Shown here one piece after another: positions 19,690 through 29,280 of a stretch of 64,000 nucleotides of DNA. The number at the start of each line of letters is the position of its first letter. Position 1 is the first letter of the stretch. Location of the stretch: contig NZ_JAPDRA010000001.1 of NCBI RefSeq assembly GCF_026013525.1, forward strand, positions 949,019 to 1,013,018, in the 5' to 3' direction. The notes below the pieces were generated by a model, which was given only the letters and a program-made list of their open reading frames with translations, made no database searches and had not been told where the DNA came from. A program made the position numbers and the translations under genes. The stretch comes from Sphingomonas canadensis. Lineage in GTDB: Bacteria; Pseudomonadota; Alphaproteobacteria; Sphingomonadales; Sphingomonadaceae.

Positions 19690-19709
19690 GCTCCTGCCAA
19701 AGCGGGAGC
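19690..19709 (+). terminator. Hairpin 1 in the sucB-lpd gap
   Basis: GCTCCTGC, CAAA loop, GCGGGAGC: an 8-bp stem with one G-U pair, 8 bases after the sucB stop. It may be an attenuator or an mRNA-end stabiliser. No T-tract follows. Confidence 0.45.
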
Positions 19710-19743
19710 CCGGTGCCAGGAGCGGCGCCCCCAGCAACCCTTG

Positions 19744-19763
19744 GCCCCTGTTTTCGCAGGGGC
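19744..19763 (+). terminator. Hairpin 2 in the sucB-lpd gap
   Basis: GCCCCTG, TTTTCG loop, CAGGGGC: a perfect 7-bp stem ending 15 bases before the lpd ATG. It is close enough to affect ribosome access at lpd. Confidence 0.45.
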
Positions 19764-19778
19764 ACAACGGAGCGAAAA

Positions 19779-21170
<1,392 letters not shown>

Positions 21171-21258
21171 TCCGGAGGGCGGGGCGGGGTCCCGGCATCG
21201 TTCCCGCTCTACCGCTGCCGTTCGCGCTGTGCTGTTCCGGCTTCGCGTGATTCAAATA

Positions 21259-21279
21259 GCGGCGGACCAACACCGCCGC
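21259..21279. terminator. Perfect 7-bp hairpin between convergent lpd and SulP genes
   Basis: GCGGCGG, ACCAACA loop, CCGCCGC, placed between convergent stops at 21170 and 21321. It is a plausible bidirectional transcript end. Confidence 0.55.
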
Positions 21280-21320
21280 CCCGCATCCACCCAAGACATC
21301 GTTTAAGCAGAACGCCCGCC

Positions 21321-23051
21321 CTATCCGTCCCCGGCGTCGTCCGGGCGGGGCGCATCCCCCGCCAGCGCCGCGCGCGCCTCGGCCACGGCGTCTTCCAGCA
21401 CGGGGCGGTAGCGCACCAGCGGCGGGCGGGCGCCATGGACGAACAGCAGGTGGCGCACCGCCGGCCGCGCGCCGGAGATATAGACCGGCGCCCCCTGCCG
21501 CTGCGCCCGCTTGGCGAAGCCCGCGATGCTCGCCGCCGCGCTCGAATCGGCCAGCGGCACGGCGGACAGATCGATCACATGCGCGCGCGGATGCTCGCCG
21601 ATCCGGTCCAGCGCCGCGCCCACCGTTCCCGCCGCGCCGAAGAAGAAGGCGCCCGATATGCGATAGACCGCCACCGAAGCGTCGCCCGCCAGCGCGGGAT
21701 CGAAGCCGTCGGTGCCGTCGCGATCGGCGCGGTCCTCGGCGATCAGCGGCAGCCCGGTCTCCACCTCCACCGATTGCGCCATGCGATGCAGGAACAGCAG
21801 CGTGCCCAGCGCGAACCCGGCCAATATGCCCTCGGTCAGATCGCGGAACACCACCAGCAGGAAGGTGACGAGCAGCACCAGCGCGTCCCCGCGCGACGCG
21901 CGCAGCAGGATCGCGAACTCATGCTTTTCCGCCATGTTCCAGGCGACCACCGCCAGCACGCCCGCCAGCGCCGCGAGCGGGATATAGCTGGCCAGCGGCG
22001 CCGCCAGCAGGATGAAGGCGAGCAGGAACAGGCTGTGCAGCATCCCCGCCACCGGCCCATGCGCGCCGGACCGCACGTTGGTGGCGGTGCGCGCGATCGT
22101 GCCGGTGACGCAGATGCCGCCGAACAGCGCGGAGCCCAGGTTGGCCACCCCCTGCGCCACCAGCTCGCAATTGGACCGGTGGCGCCGCCCGGTCATGCTG
22201 TCCGCCACCACCGCCGACAACAGGCTCTCGATCCCGCCCAGCAGCGCGAACGAGAGCGCAGCGGGCAGCAGCGCGGCGATCCGCGCGGGCGAAAGATCGG
22301 GCAGGGCGGGGCTGGGCAGCGATTGCGGGATGCCGCCGAAGCGCGTGCCGATGGTCTCCACCGGCAGATGGAGCAGCGCCGCCGCCACCGCCGCCAGCGC
22401 CACCGCGATCAGGAATCCCGGCCAGTGCGGGCGAAAGCGGCGGAGCAGCGCCACCAGCGCGATCACCCCTGCCGCTATGCTCGCCGCAACCGCGTTCAGG
22501 CTGGGCAGCGCGGCTACCAGCGCTTCCACCTTGGGCACGGTCGGCCCCGGTTCCGGCCCCGTCAGCGTCAGGCCCAGCAGGTCCTTGAACTGGCTGGTCA
22601 GGATGATCACGGCGATGCCGGCGGTGAAGCCCACCGTCACCGGATAGGGGATGTATTTGATATAGGTCCCCAGCCGCATCAGCCCCACCGCGATCAGGAT
22701 CAGGCCGGAAAGGAAGGTCGCCAGGATCAGCCCGTCGACGCCATGCTGCGCCACCGTGGCGGCGACCAGCACGATGAAGGCGCCCGCCGGCCCGCCGATC
22801 TGGAAGCGGCTGCCGCCCAGCGCGGAGACCAGGAAGCCGCCGACGATCGCGGCATATAGCCCGCGATCGGGGCTCACCCCGGATGCGATCGCGATCGCCA
22901 TCGACAGCGGCAGTGCGACGATCGCGACGGTCAGCCCCGCCACCGCGTCCGCGCGCAGATGGGCGGCGCGATAGCCCTCGCCCAGCACCGTCACCAGCTT
23001 GGGCGTGAACAGCTCCGCGAAGGCGGGGCGCCGGGCCGTGCGCGCGGTCAT
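21321..23051 (-). CDS. SulP-family anion transporter with C-terminal STAS domain
   Basis: A 576-residue inner-membrane transporter. About 10-12 hydrophobic helices span residues 30-440. The SulP signature region contains ALPLSMAIAIASGVSPDRGLY and GGPAGAFIVLVAATVAQHG. A STAS domain follows at about 470-560 (VYRISGAFFFGAAG, VIDLSAVPLADSSAAASI). Substrates in the family include sulfate, bicarbonate and dicarboxylates; which one applies here is not readable. Its start overlaps the upstream XRE regulator gene by four bases, so regulator and transporter form an operon. Confidence 0.92.
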   Translation of the reverse strand: MTARTARRPAFAELFTPKLVTVLGEGYRAAHLRADAVAGLTVAIVALPLSMAIAIASGVSPDRGLYAAIVGGFLVSALGGSRFQIGGPAGAFIVLVAATVAQHGVDGLILATFLSGLILIAVGLMRLGTYIKYIPYPVTVGFTAGIAVIILTSQFKDLLGLTLTGPEPGPTVPKVEALVAALPSLNAVAASIAAGVIALVALLRRFRPHWPGFLIAVALAAVAAALLHLPVETIGTRFGGIPQSLPSPALPDLSPARIAALLPAALSFALLGGIESLLSAVVADSMTGRRHRSNCELVAQGVANLGSALFGGICVTGTIARTATNVRSGAHGPVAGMLHSLFLLAFILLAAPLASYIPLAALAGVLAVVAWNMAEKHEFAILLRASRGDALVLLVTFLLVVFRDLTEGILAGFALGTLLFLHRMAQSVEVETGLPLIAEDRADRDGTDGFDPALAGDASVAVYRISGAFFFGAAGTVGAALDRIGEHPRAHVIDLSAVPLADSSAAASIAGFAKRAQRQGAPVYISGARPAVRHLLFVHGARPPLVRYRPVLEDAVAEARAALAGDAPRPDDAGDG

Positions 23052-23305
23052 CGCGGCCGAGGCTCCTTCAGCCGCACTCCGCGCCCGCCGCCGGCGCTCG
23101 CCATTTCCTCGCCGATCAGCACCACGCCCGCGCGATCGAACGCCTCGATCACCTTGGTCAGCGTGTCGACCACGCCGCGCACATTGCCCTCGCTCGCCTC
23201 CATCCGCTGGATGGTGGGCAGCGACACGCCGGCCATCTCGGCCAACTGGCGCTGGTCGATCCCCAGCAGCGCGCGGGCGGCGCGCATCTGTCCGGCCGTG
23301 ATCAT
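23048..23305 (-). CDS. XRE-family regulator cotranscribed with the SulP transporter
   Basis: An 85-residue protein that is almost entirely a helix-turn-helix domain (MRAARALLGIDQRQLAEMAG, then VSLPTIQRMEASEG), followed by a short beta segment (VIEAFDRAGVVLIG). Family members usually begin MITAxQxRAARALLG, so ATG 23305 is preferred over the GTG at 23323. It overlaps the transporter start by four bases. A perfect 17-bp palindrome lies 29-45 bases upstream and is a good candidate for its own operator. Confidence 0.85.
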   Translation of the reverse strand: MITAGQMRAARALLGIDQRQLAEMAGVSLPTIQRMEASEGNVRGVVDTLTKVIEAFDRAGVVLIGEEMASAGGGRGVRLKEPRPR

Positions 23306-23333
23306 GGAGATATCATCTATCACATAGCAACAG

Positions 23334-23350
23334 TGATGTACAGTACATCA
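23334..23350. promoter_or_regulatory. Perfect 17-bp palindrome upstream of XRE-sulP operon
   Basis: TGATGTAC-A-GTACATCA, just upstream of the XRE gene in an AT-rich patch that should hold the promoter. Symmetry and size suit a helix-turn-helix dimer, so autoregulation is the simplest reading. Confidence 0.6.
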
Positions 23351-23451
23351 TTATTGCATGTCTGTACCCTATTCTGTCCGCGACAAGAAGGGCGCGCGGC
23401 GGGTGCCGTACAAGCGGCTCCGTCACGATCACCGGAATCGGAATGCCCTGT

Positions 23452-24168
23452 TCAGGGCTGGGCCGGGTGGTCCCCGGCGGCCGGGCGCGGCCTGCGCGTC
23501 GCCCCGGCATGGAGCCACAGCGCCGATAGCGCGGCCGCCAGCGCCGCCAGCCACAGGCTCGCCGGGCCGATCCCCGCCAGCGCGCCCGCGCCCAGCACGG
23601 CGCCGCCCGCGAAGGCGACCCACAGCAGCAGCGGGCGCGTCCAGCCCCAGCGCGGCGCGTCGCCCGCCAGCGCGCCTTCCAGCCGCTCGCCCAGCTCCAC
23701 CAGCGCGCCGGTCAGCGATGCGCCCCCGAACGCCTCCGCCGCGGCGCGCCGCGCGGCCAGATGGCCCGCGCCCATCGCCGCCGCCATCGCCAGCGCCGCG
23801 ATTCCATGTCCCGGCCCGCCATCGAGCAGCGCGGCCGCGCCGAGCAGCATCGCCACCGTGGCGGCGCCTGCCGGTGCCTTCCACGCCGGGCTGGCGCGCG
23901 AGATCACGCTGGCGACGATCACCCCGCTGACGAAGGCGAGCACCAGCGCAAGCGCCAGCGCGGCATTGCCCGCCAGCCCGCCGCCGATCCCTGTTCCCAG
24001 CCGGGTCGCGTTGCCGCTCATCGTTGCCGCGAAGAAGCCGCCGGTGCGCAGGAACGCCAGCGCGTCGACGAAGCCCGCCAGCGCGGCGAGACCCGCGGCG
24101 ATCGCGGCCGGCGGCATGGCGCCGGGAAGGCCAGGGGACAGGCCAGGGGGCAAGGACGGCCGCTGCAT
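23452..24168 (-). CDS. YoaK/DUF1275-family membrane protein
   Basis: A 238-residue integral membrane protein with six to seven hydrophobic helices. The N-terminal GFVDALAFLRTGGFFAATMSGNATRLG matches the DUF1275 (YoaK) hallmark, a GxxDA motif followed by MSGN. Function in the family is unknown. ATG 24168 is used because the longer in-frame extension is low-complexity and overlaps the divergent gene. It faces away from the TRIC-type gene, sharing a 54-base gap. Confidence 0.8.
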   Translation of the reverse strand: MQRPSLPPGLSPGLPGAMPPAAIAAGLAALAGFVDALAFLRTGGFFAATMSGNATRLGTGIGGGLAGNAALALALVLAFVSGVIVASVISRASPAWKAPAGAATVAMLLGAAALLDGGPGHGIAALAMAAAMGAGHLAARRAAAEAFGGASLTGALVELGERLEGALAGDAPRWGWTRPLLLWVAFAGGAVLGAGALAGIGPASLWLAALAAALSALWLHAGATRRPRPAAGDHPAQP

Positions 24169-24222
24169 GGCGCCGACCGTACCCAGTTTGACGGCGCACC
24201 CGCAAGCTGGAACAGAGCGCCC

Positions 24223-24864
24223 ATGCCCGCCGAAGTCGCCTTCAATATCGGACCCATCCTGCCCTGGCTCGATCTGTTCGGCATCGCCGTGTTCGCCGCC
24301 ACGGGCGTGCTGGCGGCGGCGCGGCGGCGCCAGACCTTCGTCACCGCCGCCTTCTTCGCGCTGGTCACGGGTGTGGGCGGCGGAACGCTGCGCGATCTGC
24401 TGATCGGGGCGCCGGTATTCTGGGTGCATGACGCGCGGGTGGCGGCGCTGTGCCTGGCGGTCGCGCTGGCGGTGTGGATCACGCCGGAGCGCTGGTGGAA
24501 CGACCGGACGTTCGACTGGCTCGATGCCGCCGGGCTTGCCGCCTATGCCGCGTTCGGCGCGGCCAAGGCGCTGGGATATGGCGTGCCGCCGGTGCCGGCG
24601 ATGGTGATGGGCGTGGTCACCGCCTGCGCGGGCGGGATCATCCGCGACATGCTGGCGGGCGAGCCGTCGATCCTGATGCGGCCGGAGCTTTACGTCACCG
24701 CTGCGGCGCTGGCCGCGGTGCTTCAGGTGGGGCTCACGCTGGCGGGGCTGCCGGTGCTCGCGGCGGGGATGATCGCGGTGGCGGCGGGCTTCGCGCTGCG
24801 CGCGGCGGCGATCGTCTGGCGGCTGGGCCTGCCCGCCTATCGCGGGGGAAAGCGGGGCGATTGA
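24223..24864 (+). CDS. TRIC/UPF0126-family cation channel protein
   Basis: A 213-residue membrane protein with two repeats of three helices. The glycine-rich motifs GVGGGTLRDLLIG and CAGGIIRDMLAGEPS are diagnostic of the prokaryotic TRIC (YadS/YicG) family, which forms trimeric potassium-permeable channels. About seven helices fit the length. It is followed after 80 bases by an AraC-type regulator on the same strand with its own GGAGG site. Confidence 0.88.
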   Translation: MPAEVAFNIGPILPWLDLFGIAVFAATGVLAAARRRQTFVTAAFFALVTGVGGGTLRDLLIGAPVFWVHDARVAALCLAVALAVWITPERWWNDRTFDWLDAAGLAAYAAFGAAKALGYGVPPVPAMVMGVVTACAGGIIRDMLAGEPSILMRPELYVTAAALAAVLQVGLTLAGLPVLAAGMIAVAAGFALRAAAIVWRLGLPAYRGGKRGD

Positions 24865-24944
24865 TCCGGCGCCGCCAAGGAAAGCAACATCGGTCGAGCG
24901 GCCCGCGGCACGCTCCGGCTAGCTGGCGCGGCCACGGAGGAACG

Positions 24945-25829
24945 ATGACCGAAGCCGCGATCGAACGCTACAAGGCCCGTCTGCGCCGGGTGCTGGATCA
25001 TATCGACCGGCACCTGGACGGCGACCTGAGCCTTGCCGCGCTCAGCGATGTCGCGGCCTTTTCGCGCCATCATTTCCACCGGCAGTTCTCGGCGGCGCTG
25101 GGGATGCCCGTGCATCGCTATGTCCAGCTCGCCCGGATGAAGCGCGCGGCCTATCGCCTCGCCTTCGGCAAGAGCGGCAGCGTGACGGAGATCGCGCTGG
25201 AGGCCGGTTATGAAGCGCCCGAGGGCTTCGCCCGCGCCTTCCGCCGCCTGTTCGGGCAACTGCCGTCGGAATTCCGGAAGTCCCCCGGCGGGGAACCGTG
25301 GCTTGCGGCCTTCGCGCCGTTCAACCAGGCAAGGAGCAAGCTGATGACCCCCGAATATCATGCAGACCAGGTCGAGATCCGTGAGATGCCCGGCACCCCC
25401 GTCGCGGTGATGGAGCATCGCGGCGATCCCGCCCGGATCGGCGATACGATCCGGCGCTTCATCGCCTGGCGCCGTGGGGCCGGGCTGCCGCCGTCGCGCA
25501 GCGCGACCTTCACCGTCTTCCACGATGATCCGCGCACCACGCCGCCCGGGGAATGCCGGCTCGATCTGTGTGCCGCCACCGCCCGCGCGGTGGAGCCCAA
25601 CGGCGATGGCGTGACGGCGGGGCTGATCCCCGGCGGGCGCTGCGCGGTGCTGCGCGTCACCGGGTCGAGCGACGATCTGGAGCCCGCCGCGCTGTTTCTC
25701 TACCGCGACTGGCTGCCCGCCAGCGGCGAGGAGCCGCGCGATTTCCCGCTCTATTGCCAGCGCGTCCGCTTCTTCCCCGACGTGCCCGAGCACGAGGCGG
25801 TGACCGACCTGTTCCTGCCGCTGCGCTGA
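24945..25829 (+). CDS. AraC-family regulator with GyrI-like effector domain
   Basis: A 294-residue regulator of the Rob/SoxS-like arrangement. Residues about 8-110 carry two AraC helix-turn-helix units (LAALSDVAAFSRHHFHRQFS and VTEIALEAGYEAPEGFARAF). Residues about 130-294 are a GyrI-like small-molecule-binding domain, beginning EYHADQVEIREMPGTPVAVM and ending FFPDVPEHEAVTDLFLPL. Such proteins sense hydrophobic or cationic drugs. GGAGG precedes the ATG. The next gene encodes a secreted SRPBCC protein, which might be a target. Confidence 0.9.
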   Translation: MTEAAIERYKARLRRVLDHIDRHLDGDLSLAALSDVAAFSRHHFHRQFSAALGMPVHRYVQLARMKRAAYRLAFGKSGSVTEIALEAGYEAPEGFARAFRRLFGQLPSEFRKSPGGEPWLAAFAPFNQARSKLMTPEYHADQVEIREMPGTPVAVMEHRGDPARIGDTIRRFIAWRRGAGLPPSRSATFTVFHDDPRTTPPGECRLDLCAATARAVEPNGDGVTAGLIPGGRCAVLRVTGSSDDLEPAALFLYRDWLPASGEEPRDFPLYCQRVRFFPDVPEHEAVTDLFLPLR

Positions 25830-25862
25830 TCGCGCCGGCCGGCGGCGTGGAGCCGGGGATTG

Positions 25863-25886
25863 ACTTGATTGAACGTTCAATCAAGT
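25863..25886. promoter_or_regulatory. Perfect 24-bp palindrome, TetR-type operator
   Basis: ACTTGATTGAAC followed immediately by its exact reverse complement GTTCAATCAAGT. It ends 30 bases before the SRPBCC start codon, so a bound repressor would block that promoter. The TTGAACGTTCAA core resembles known TetR-family operators. No TetR gene is in this window. Confidence 0.7.
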
Positions 25887-25916
25887 ATCGCGCCGCCCGC
25901 TTCCGGAGATTCGCCG

Positions 25917-26849
25917 ATGCGTATGTTCCCCGCCGCCGCTCTCGCCCTGATCGCCGTGCTGCCGCTTCGCGCGCCCCCGGCTGCCGCGCAGACCGTGACG
26001 GAGGCGGACGGCACGCGCACCATGGCGGTGGACGCGCTGATCCCCGCCGCGCCCGATGCGGTCTGGCAGGCGCTGGCGACGGCGGAGGGGTGGCGGAGCT
26101 GGGCGGTGCCCGCCGCCTGGTTCGTCGCGCCCGATCTGCTGGAGACCAGCTACGATCCCGCCGCGAAGCCCGGCGACGCGGGCAACATCCGCCAGCAGGT
26201 GGTGGCGCGGCTGCCGGGCCGCCTGATCGTGTTCCGCAACGTGAAGACCCCGCCGGGCTTCCCCCACGCGGCGGAGTTCGCCGGCGTCACCCAGTTCCTG
26301 GAGCTGGCGCCGGAGGGAGAGGGGACGCGCGTGCGGCTGACCGGCACGGGCTATCCGGCGGGCGCGGTGGGGGATGCGCTGCTCGGCTTCTTCGAGCCCG
26401 GCAACCGCATGACGCTGGATCTGCTCGCCGGGCGCTTCCGCCTCGCCCCGCTCGATTTCCTGGCGGGCCATTGCTGGGAGGGCGCGCTGCCCAACGGGGA
26501 TCGCAACCGCCATTGCTTCGATCGCCAGCCCGGCAAGCTGCGCGACCGGCACCAGGTGTTCCGCCAGGGGGCGGAGGTCTATGGCGGCGAGACGATCTAT
26601 GCCTGGGATGCGGCGGCCGGGGCGATCGGCTTCGTCTATTCGAGCGGCGGCAAGCAGGTGGGCCGGGGCCATGTCCGCGCGATCCCCGGCGGGCTCGATT
26701 TCGGCACCGCCGATTATGGCTCCGGCGACGGCAAGGTCACCATCGCCACGCGCTGGATGCGGGCGGGCGCGGGCGCCTATGACGCGGTGGATTCGGCTCC
26801 CGCCGCGCCCGCTTTCGATCGCACGACGCGCTATACGCGGGTGGAGTGA
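25917..26849 (+). CDS. Secreted SRPBCC (START/AHSA1-like) protein
   Basis: A 310-residue protein with a signal peptide (AAALALIAVLPLRAPPAAAQ). It has an SRPBCC ligand-cavity domain (VDALIPAAPDAVWQALATAE, then GWRSWAVPAAWFV) and an additional C-terminal region of unknown type. These folds bind hydrophobic ligands. A periplasmic location is unusual for the AHSA1 group. ATG 25917 follows a CGGAG ribosome site; a TTG at 25869 falls within the palindrome and is unlikely. Expression is probably governed by the 24-bp palindrome just upstream. Confidence 0.8.
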   Translation: MRMFPAAALALIAVLPLRAPPAAAQTVTEADGTRTMAVDALIPAAPDAVWQALATAEGWRSWAVPAAWFVAPDLLETSYDPAAKPGDAGNIRQQVVARLPGRLIVFRNVKTPPGFPHAAEFAGVTQFLELAPEGEGTRVRLTGTGYPAGAVGDALLGFFEPGNRMTLDLLAGRFRLAPLDFLAGHCWEGALPNGDRNRHCFDRQPGKLRDRHQVFRQGAEVYGGETIYAWDAAAGAIGFVYSSGGKQVGRGHVRAIPGGLDFGTADYGSGDGKVTIATRWMRAGAGAYDAVDSAPAAPAFDRTTRYTRVE

Positions 26850-26861
26850 GCGGCGCCGCAT

Positions 26862-26887
26862 CCCCGGCCGGAAGGCTCCGGCCGGGG
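26862..26887. terminator. Perfect 11-bp GC hairpin between convergent genes
   Basis: CCCCGGCCGGA, AGGC loop, TCCGGCCGGGG, centred between the SRPBCC stop (26849) and the TonB-receptor stop (26895). It is a strong bidirectional terminator-like hairpin lacking a T-tract. Confidence 0.65.
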
Positions 26888-26894
26888 CGCACGG

Positions 26895-28994
26895 TCAGAT
26901 GCGCAGCCGCGCGGTGACGCGGATGTCGCGCCCGGCCAGCGGGGCATAGTCCTTCAGCACGCTGGCGTGGCGCCGCGCCTCGACGTCGAAGATGTTGTTG
27001 GCCGAAAGCGTGAAGGTGACATTGTCCTCCACCCCCTGCGGCGTCCAGGAGAGCGAGGCGTTGACCAGGGTGAAGCCCTTGGTCGGCGTCTCGGTGACGG
27101 AGATGCGGTCCTGCGCGAAGCTGCGCTCGGCCTCGACGCGCAGGTTGAGATGGTCGGACTGCGCCTCCAGCCCGCCCAGGATGCGCAGCGGCGGGATGCG
27201 CGGCGCCGGGCCCTGGCCGGTGATGGTGGCGCGGACGTAATCGGCCAGCGCATCGGCGTTGAAGGCGAATCCGCCCGCGCGGCCCAGCGTTACCGAAGCC
27301 TCGCCCTCCACGCCGAAATAGCGCGCGTCGGCCTGGGCGAACTGGAACACGGGCAGGTCGTCGATCACCGCGCCGGTCTGATAGTCGTAGATATAGCCGT
27401 TGAACCAGCTCTGGAACACCGAACCCTGGAAGCTCCAGCCCTCGCCCGATCCCTTGATCGTGCCCTCGACCGTCCAGCTCTTCTCCATGCCGAAGCCCGG
27501 GTTGCCGATTTCATAGGCGGCGGTGCCGGCGTGCGGGCCGTTGGCATAGAGTTCCTCGGCCGAGGGCGCGCGCGCGGTGCGGGAGACGTTGATGCCCACG
27601 CGCAGCCGGTCCGCCAGTCCATAGCTCGCGCCCGCGGAGGCGGAGACGGCGGTGAAGCTGCGGCGCATGTCCGGGTTGCCCAGGTCCGCGTCGGCGAAGG
27701 CGGTGGCGATGCTGTGCTCCACGCGCGCGCCTGCCTCGGCCTTCAGCGCGCCCAGATCGAGCGACTGGAGCGTGAACAGGCCATATTGCTGCGTGCGGTT
27801 CTTCGGCAAGAATTTCTCGTCGCCGTCGATGTTCAGGTCGCGCAGGAAGAACTGCCCGCCGACCGCGCCCAGCCAGGCGCCGCGCTCGGCCTGCACCAGC
27901 TCCAGCCGGCCCTCATAGCCCTGGTTGTAGAAGGTGGTGCCGATGGCGCCGGTATCCTCGATCTCGCTGTGCTGATAATCGGCCGCGCCCAGCCGCAGGC
28001 GGATCTTGTCGATGAAGCCGCCGGTCTCCACCTCGCCGCGCATGTCGAAGCGGTCCTGCTTCACATGGATGCGTACCGCCTCCGCCTCGATCGCGGGATC
28101 GAGCGAGTAGCGGACCGGCACGCCATAGAGATTGTCGTAATGGCTGTAGGAGAAGCCGACGTTGCCCCGGTCGGTGATCACCGCCGCGCCGGCCGCCACG
28201 TCCCAGGTGCGGGCGCCCGAATTGGGCAGCTTTCCCTTCAGGTCCGCCAGCTCCGCGATCTCCGGATCGCCGCTCGCCGCCGCCGCGGCGCGCAGCGCTG
28301 GGGTCAGGATATAGCCGCCGGTGCGCAGGTCGCCGGTCTTGCTCCAGCTCGCGTCGGTGTGCAGCACCAGCTTGCCCGCCACGGGCAGGTCGATCGCGCC
28401 GCCCGCCGCGCGCTCGTTGGCCGCACTGCCATAGGTGAACAGCGAATCGGCATGCACCAGCTCTTCGGGCACCGATCGCGGGATGCGGCTGTCGAACACA
28501 TTGACCACGCCGCCCGCGGCCGACGAGCCGAACAGCAACGCCGCCGGCCCGCGCAGCACCTCGATCCGCTCGGCGGTCAGCGGGTTGATCACCACGGCAT
28601 GGTCGGCGGAGGTGTTGGATGCGTCGAAGCTGCCGATGCCGTCGGTCAGGATGCGCACGCGCTCGCCCTGCATGCCGCGCAGCACGGGGCGCGATGCGTT
28701 GGGGCCGAACGAGGTGGCGGAAACGCCCGGCTGCGATGCAAGCGTCTCGCCGATCGTCGGCGCCAGGTTGCGGGTCAGCTCCTCGCCGGTGACGACGGAG
28801 GTGCCCGACAGCACGTCCGCCTGGCTGCGCACCACCAGCCCGGTGACGACGATCTCGGGCTGCGGCTCGTCATGCGCCTGCGCGGCGGGGGTGTCGGCTG
28901 CGGGAGCGGCCGGGGCTTCGCCATCGGCGGGCGCGGCAAGCGCGGCGGCGGGCACGAGAAACGCGGCGGAGGCAAGCAACAGGCTACGGATCAT
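26895..28994 (-). CDS. TonB-dependent outer-membrane receptor, ZnuD-like
   Basis: A 699-residue receptor with a signal peptide (LLLASAAFLVPAAALA), an Ala/Pro-rich spacer, a TonB-box-like PEIVVTGL, a plug domain and a 22-strand barrel ending in the expected aromatic/hydrophobic terminal strand (DIRVTARLRI). The plug carries SADHAVVINPL and RIEVLRGPAALLFGSSAAGG, the spacing seen in zinc receptors of the ZnuD type. ATG 28994 is chosen for the signal peptide. A TGATA-N5-TATCA dyad upstream could be a metal-regulator site. The substrate assignment is tentative. Confidence 0.88.
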   Translation of the reverse strand: MIRSLLLASAAFLVPAAALAAPADGEAPAAPAADTPAAQAHDEPQPEIVVTGLVVRSQADVLSGTSVVTGEELTRNLAPTIGETLASQPGVSATSFGPNASRPVLRGMQGERVRILTDGIGSFDASNTSADHAVVINPLTAERIEVLRGPAALLFGSSAAGGVVNVFDSRIPRSVPEELVHADSLFTYGSAANERAAGGAIDLPVAGKLVLHTDASWSKTGDLRTGGYILTPALRAAAAASGDPEIAELADLKGKLPNSGARTWDVAAGAAVITDRGNVGFSYSHYDNLYGVPVRYSLDPAIEAEAVRIHVKQDRFDMRGEVETGGFIDKIRLRLGAADYQHSEIEDTGAIGTTFYNQGYEGRLELVQAERGAWLGAVGGQFFLRDLNIDGDEKFLPKNRTQQYGLFTLQSLDLGALKAEAGARVEHSIATAFADADLGNPDMRRSFTAVSASAGASYGLADRLRVGINVSRTARAPSAEELYANGPHAGTAAYEIGNPGFGMEKSWTVEGTIKGSGEGWSFQGSVFQSWFNGYIYDYQTGAVIDDLPVFQFAQADARYFGVEGEASVTLGRAGGFAFNADALADYVRATITGQGPAPRIPPLRILGGLEAQSDHLNLRVEAERSFAQDRISVTETPTKGFTLVNASLSWTPQGVEDNVTFTLSANNIFDVEARRHASVLKDYAPLAGRDIRVTARLRI

Positions 28995-29077
28995 GCGGCG
29001 AAAACCCCTGGAGAAAGAACGCGGATCATTTGCGGAGCCGCGCGAAGCGACTCCATGCCGCGGTGCAATAACGGTGA

Positions 29078-29092
29078 TGATATAAAGTATCA
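29078..29092. promoter_or_regulatory. AT-rich dyad upstream of TonB receptor
   Basis: TGATA-TAAAG-TATCA, 84-98 bases upstream of the receptor ATG. AT-rich dyads of this form are typical of Fur/Zur-type sites, which would suit a zinc receptor. The match is not specific enough to name the protein. Confidence 0.4.
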
Positions 29093-29168
29093 AGTCCCGC
29101 GTGCCGTTTCCCTCGCACGGGCAAGCGCAGCGATGCGCCCGGCGGCCGTATCGGTGGAGGGAGGGGAA

Positions 29169-29244
29169 TGGTGAGCCCTGCTGGATTCGAACCAGCGACC
29201 TACTGATTAAAAGTCAGTTGCTCTACCGACTGAGCTAAGGGCCC
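29169..29244 (-). tRNA. tRNA-Lys (anticodon TTT)
   Basis: A 76-base cloverleaf on the reverse strand, with a 7-bp acceptor stem (GGGCCCT with AGGGCTC, one G-U). It has a D-arm TTAGCTCAGTCGGTAGAGC, an anticodon loop CTTTTAA with TTT at the centre, and a GGTTCGAATCC T-arm. The CCA end is encoded. It decodes AAA/AAG. Confidence 0.97.
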
Positions 29245-29280
29245 GCCCGGGCCTGCACCTAGGCGTGGCGGCGCGGCGGG

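Noticed and set aside
23358..23930. 190-residue forward ORF starting near the XRE promoter
   Set aside because: The first 30 residues look moderately natural, but the rest is Pro/Arg-rich antisense of the YoaK gene; there is no ribosome site.
26967..29174. 735-residue forward ORF opposite the TonB receptor
   Set aside because: Shadow of the receptor gene, which has signal peptide, plug and barrel motifs on the other strand.
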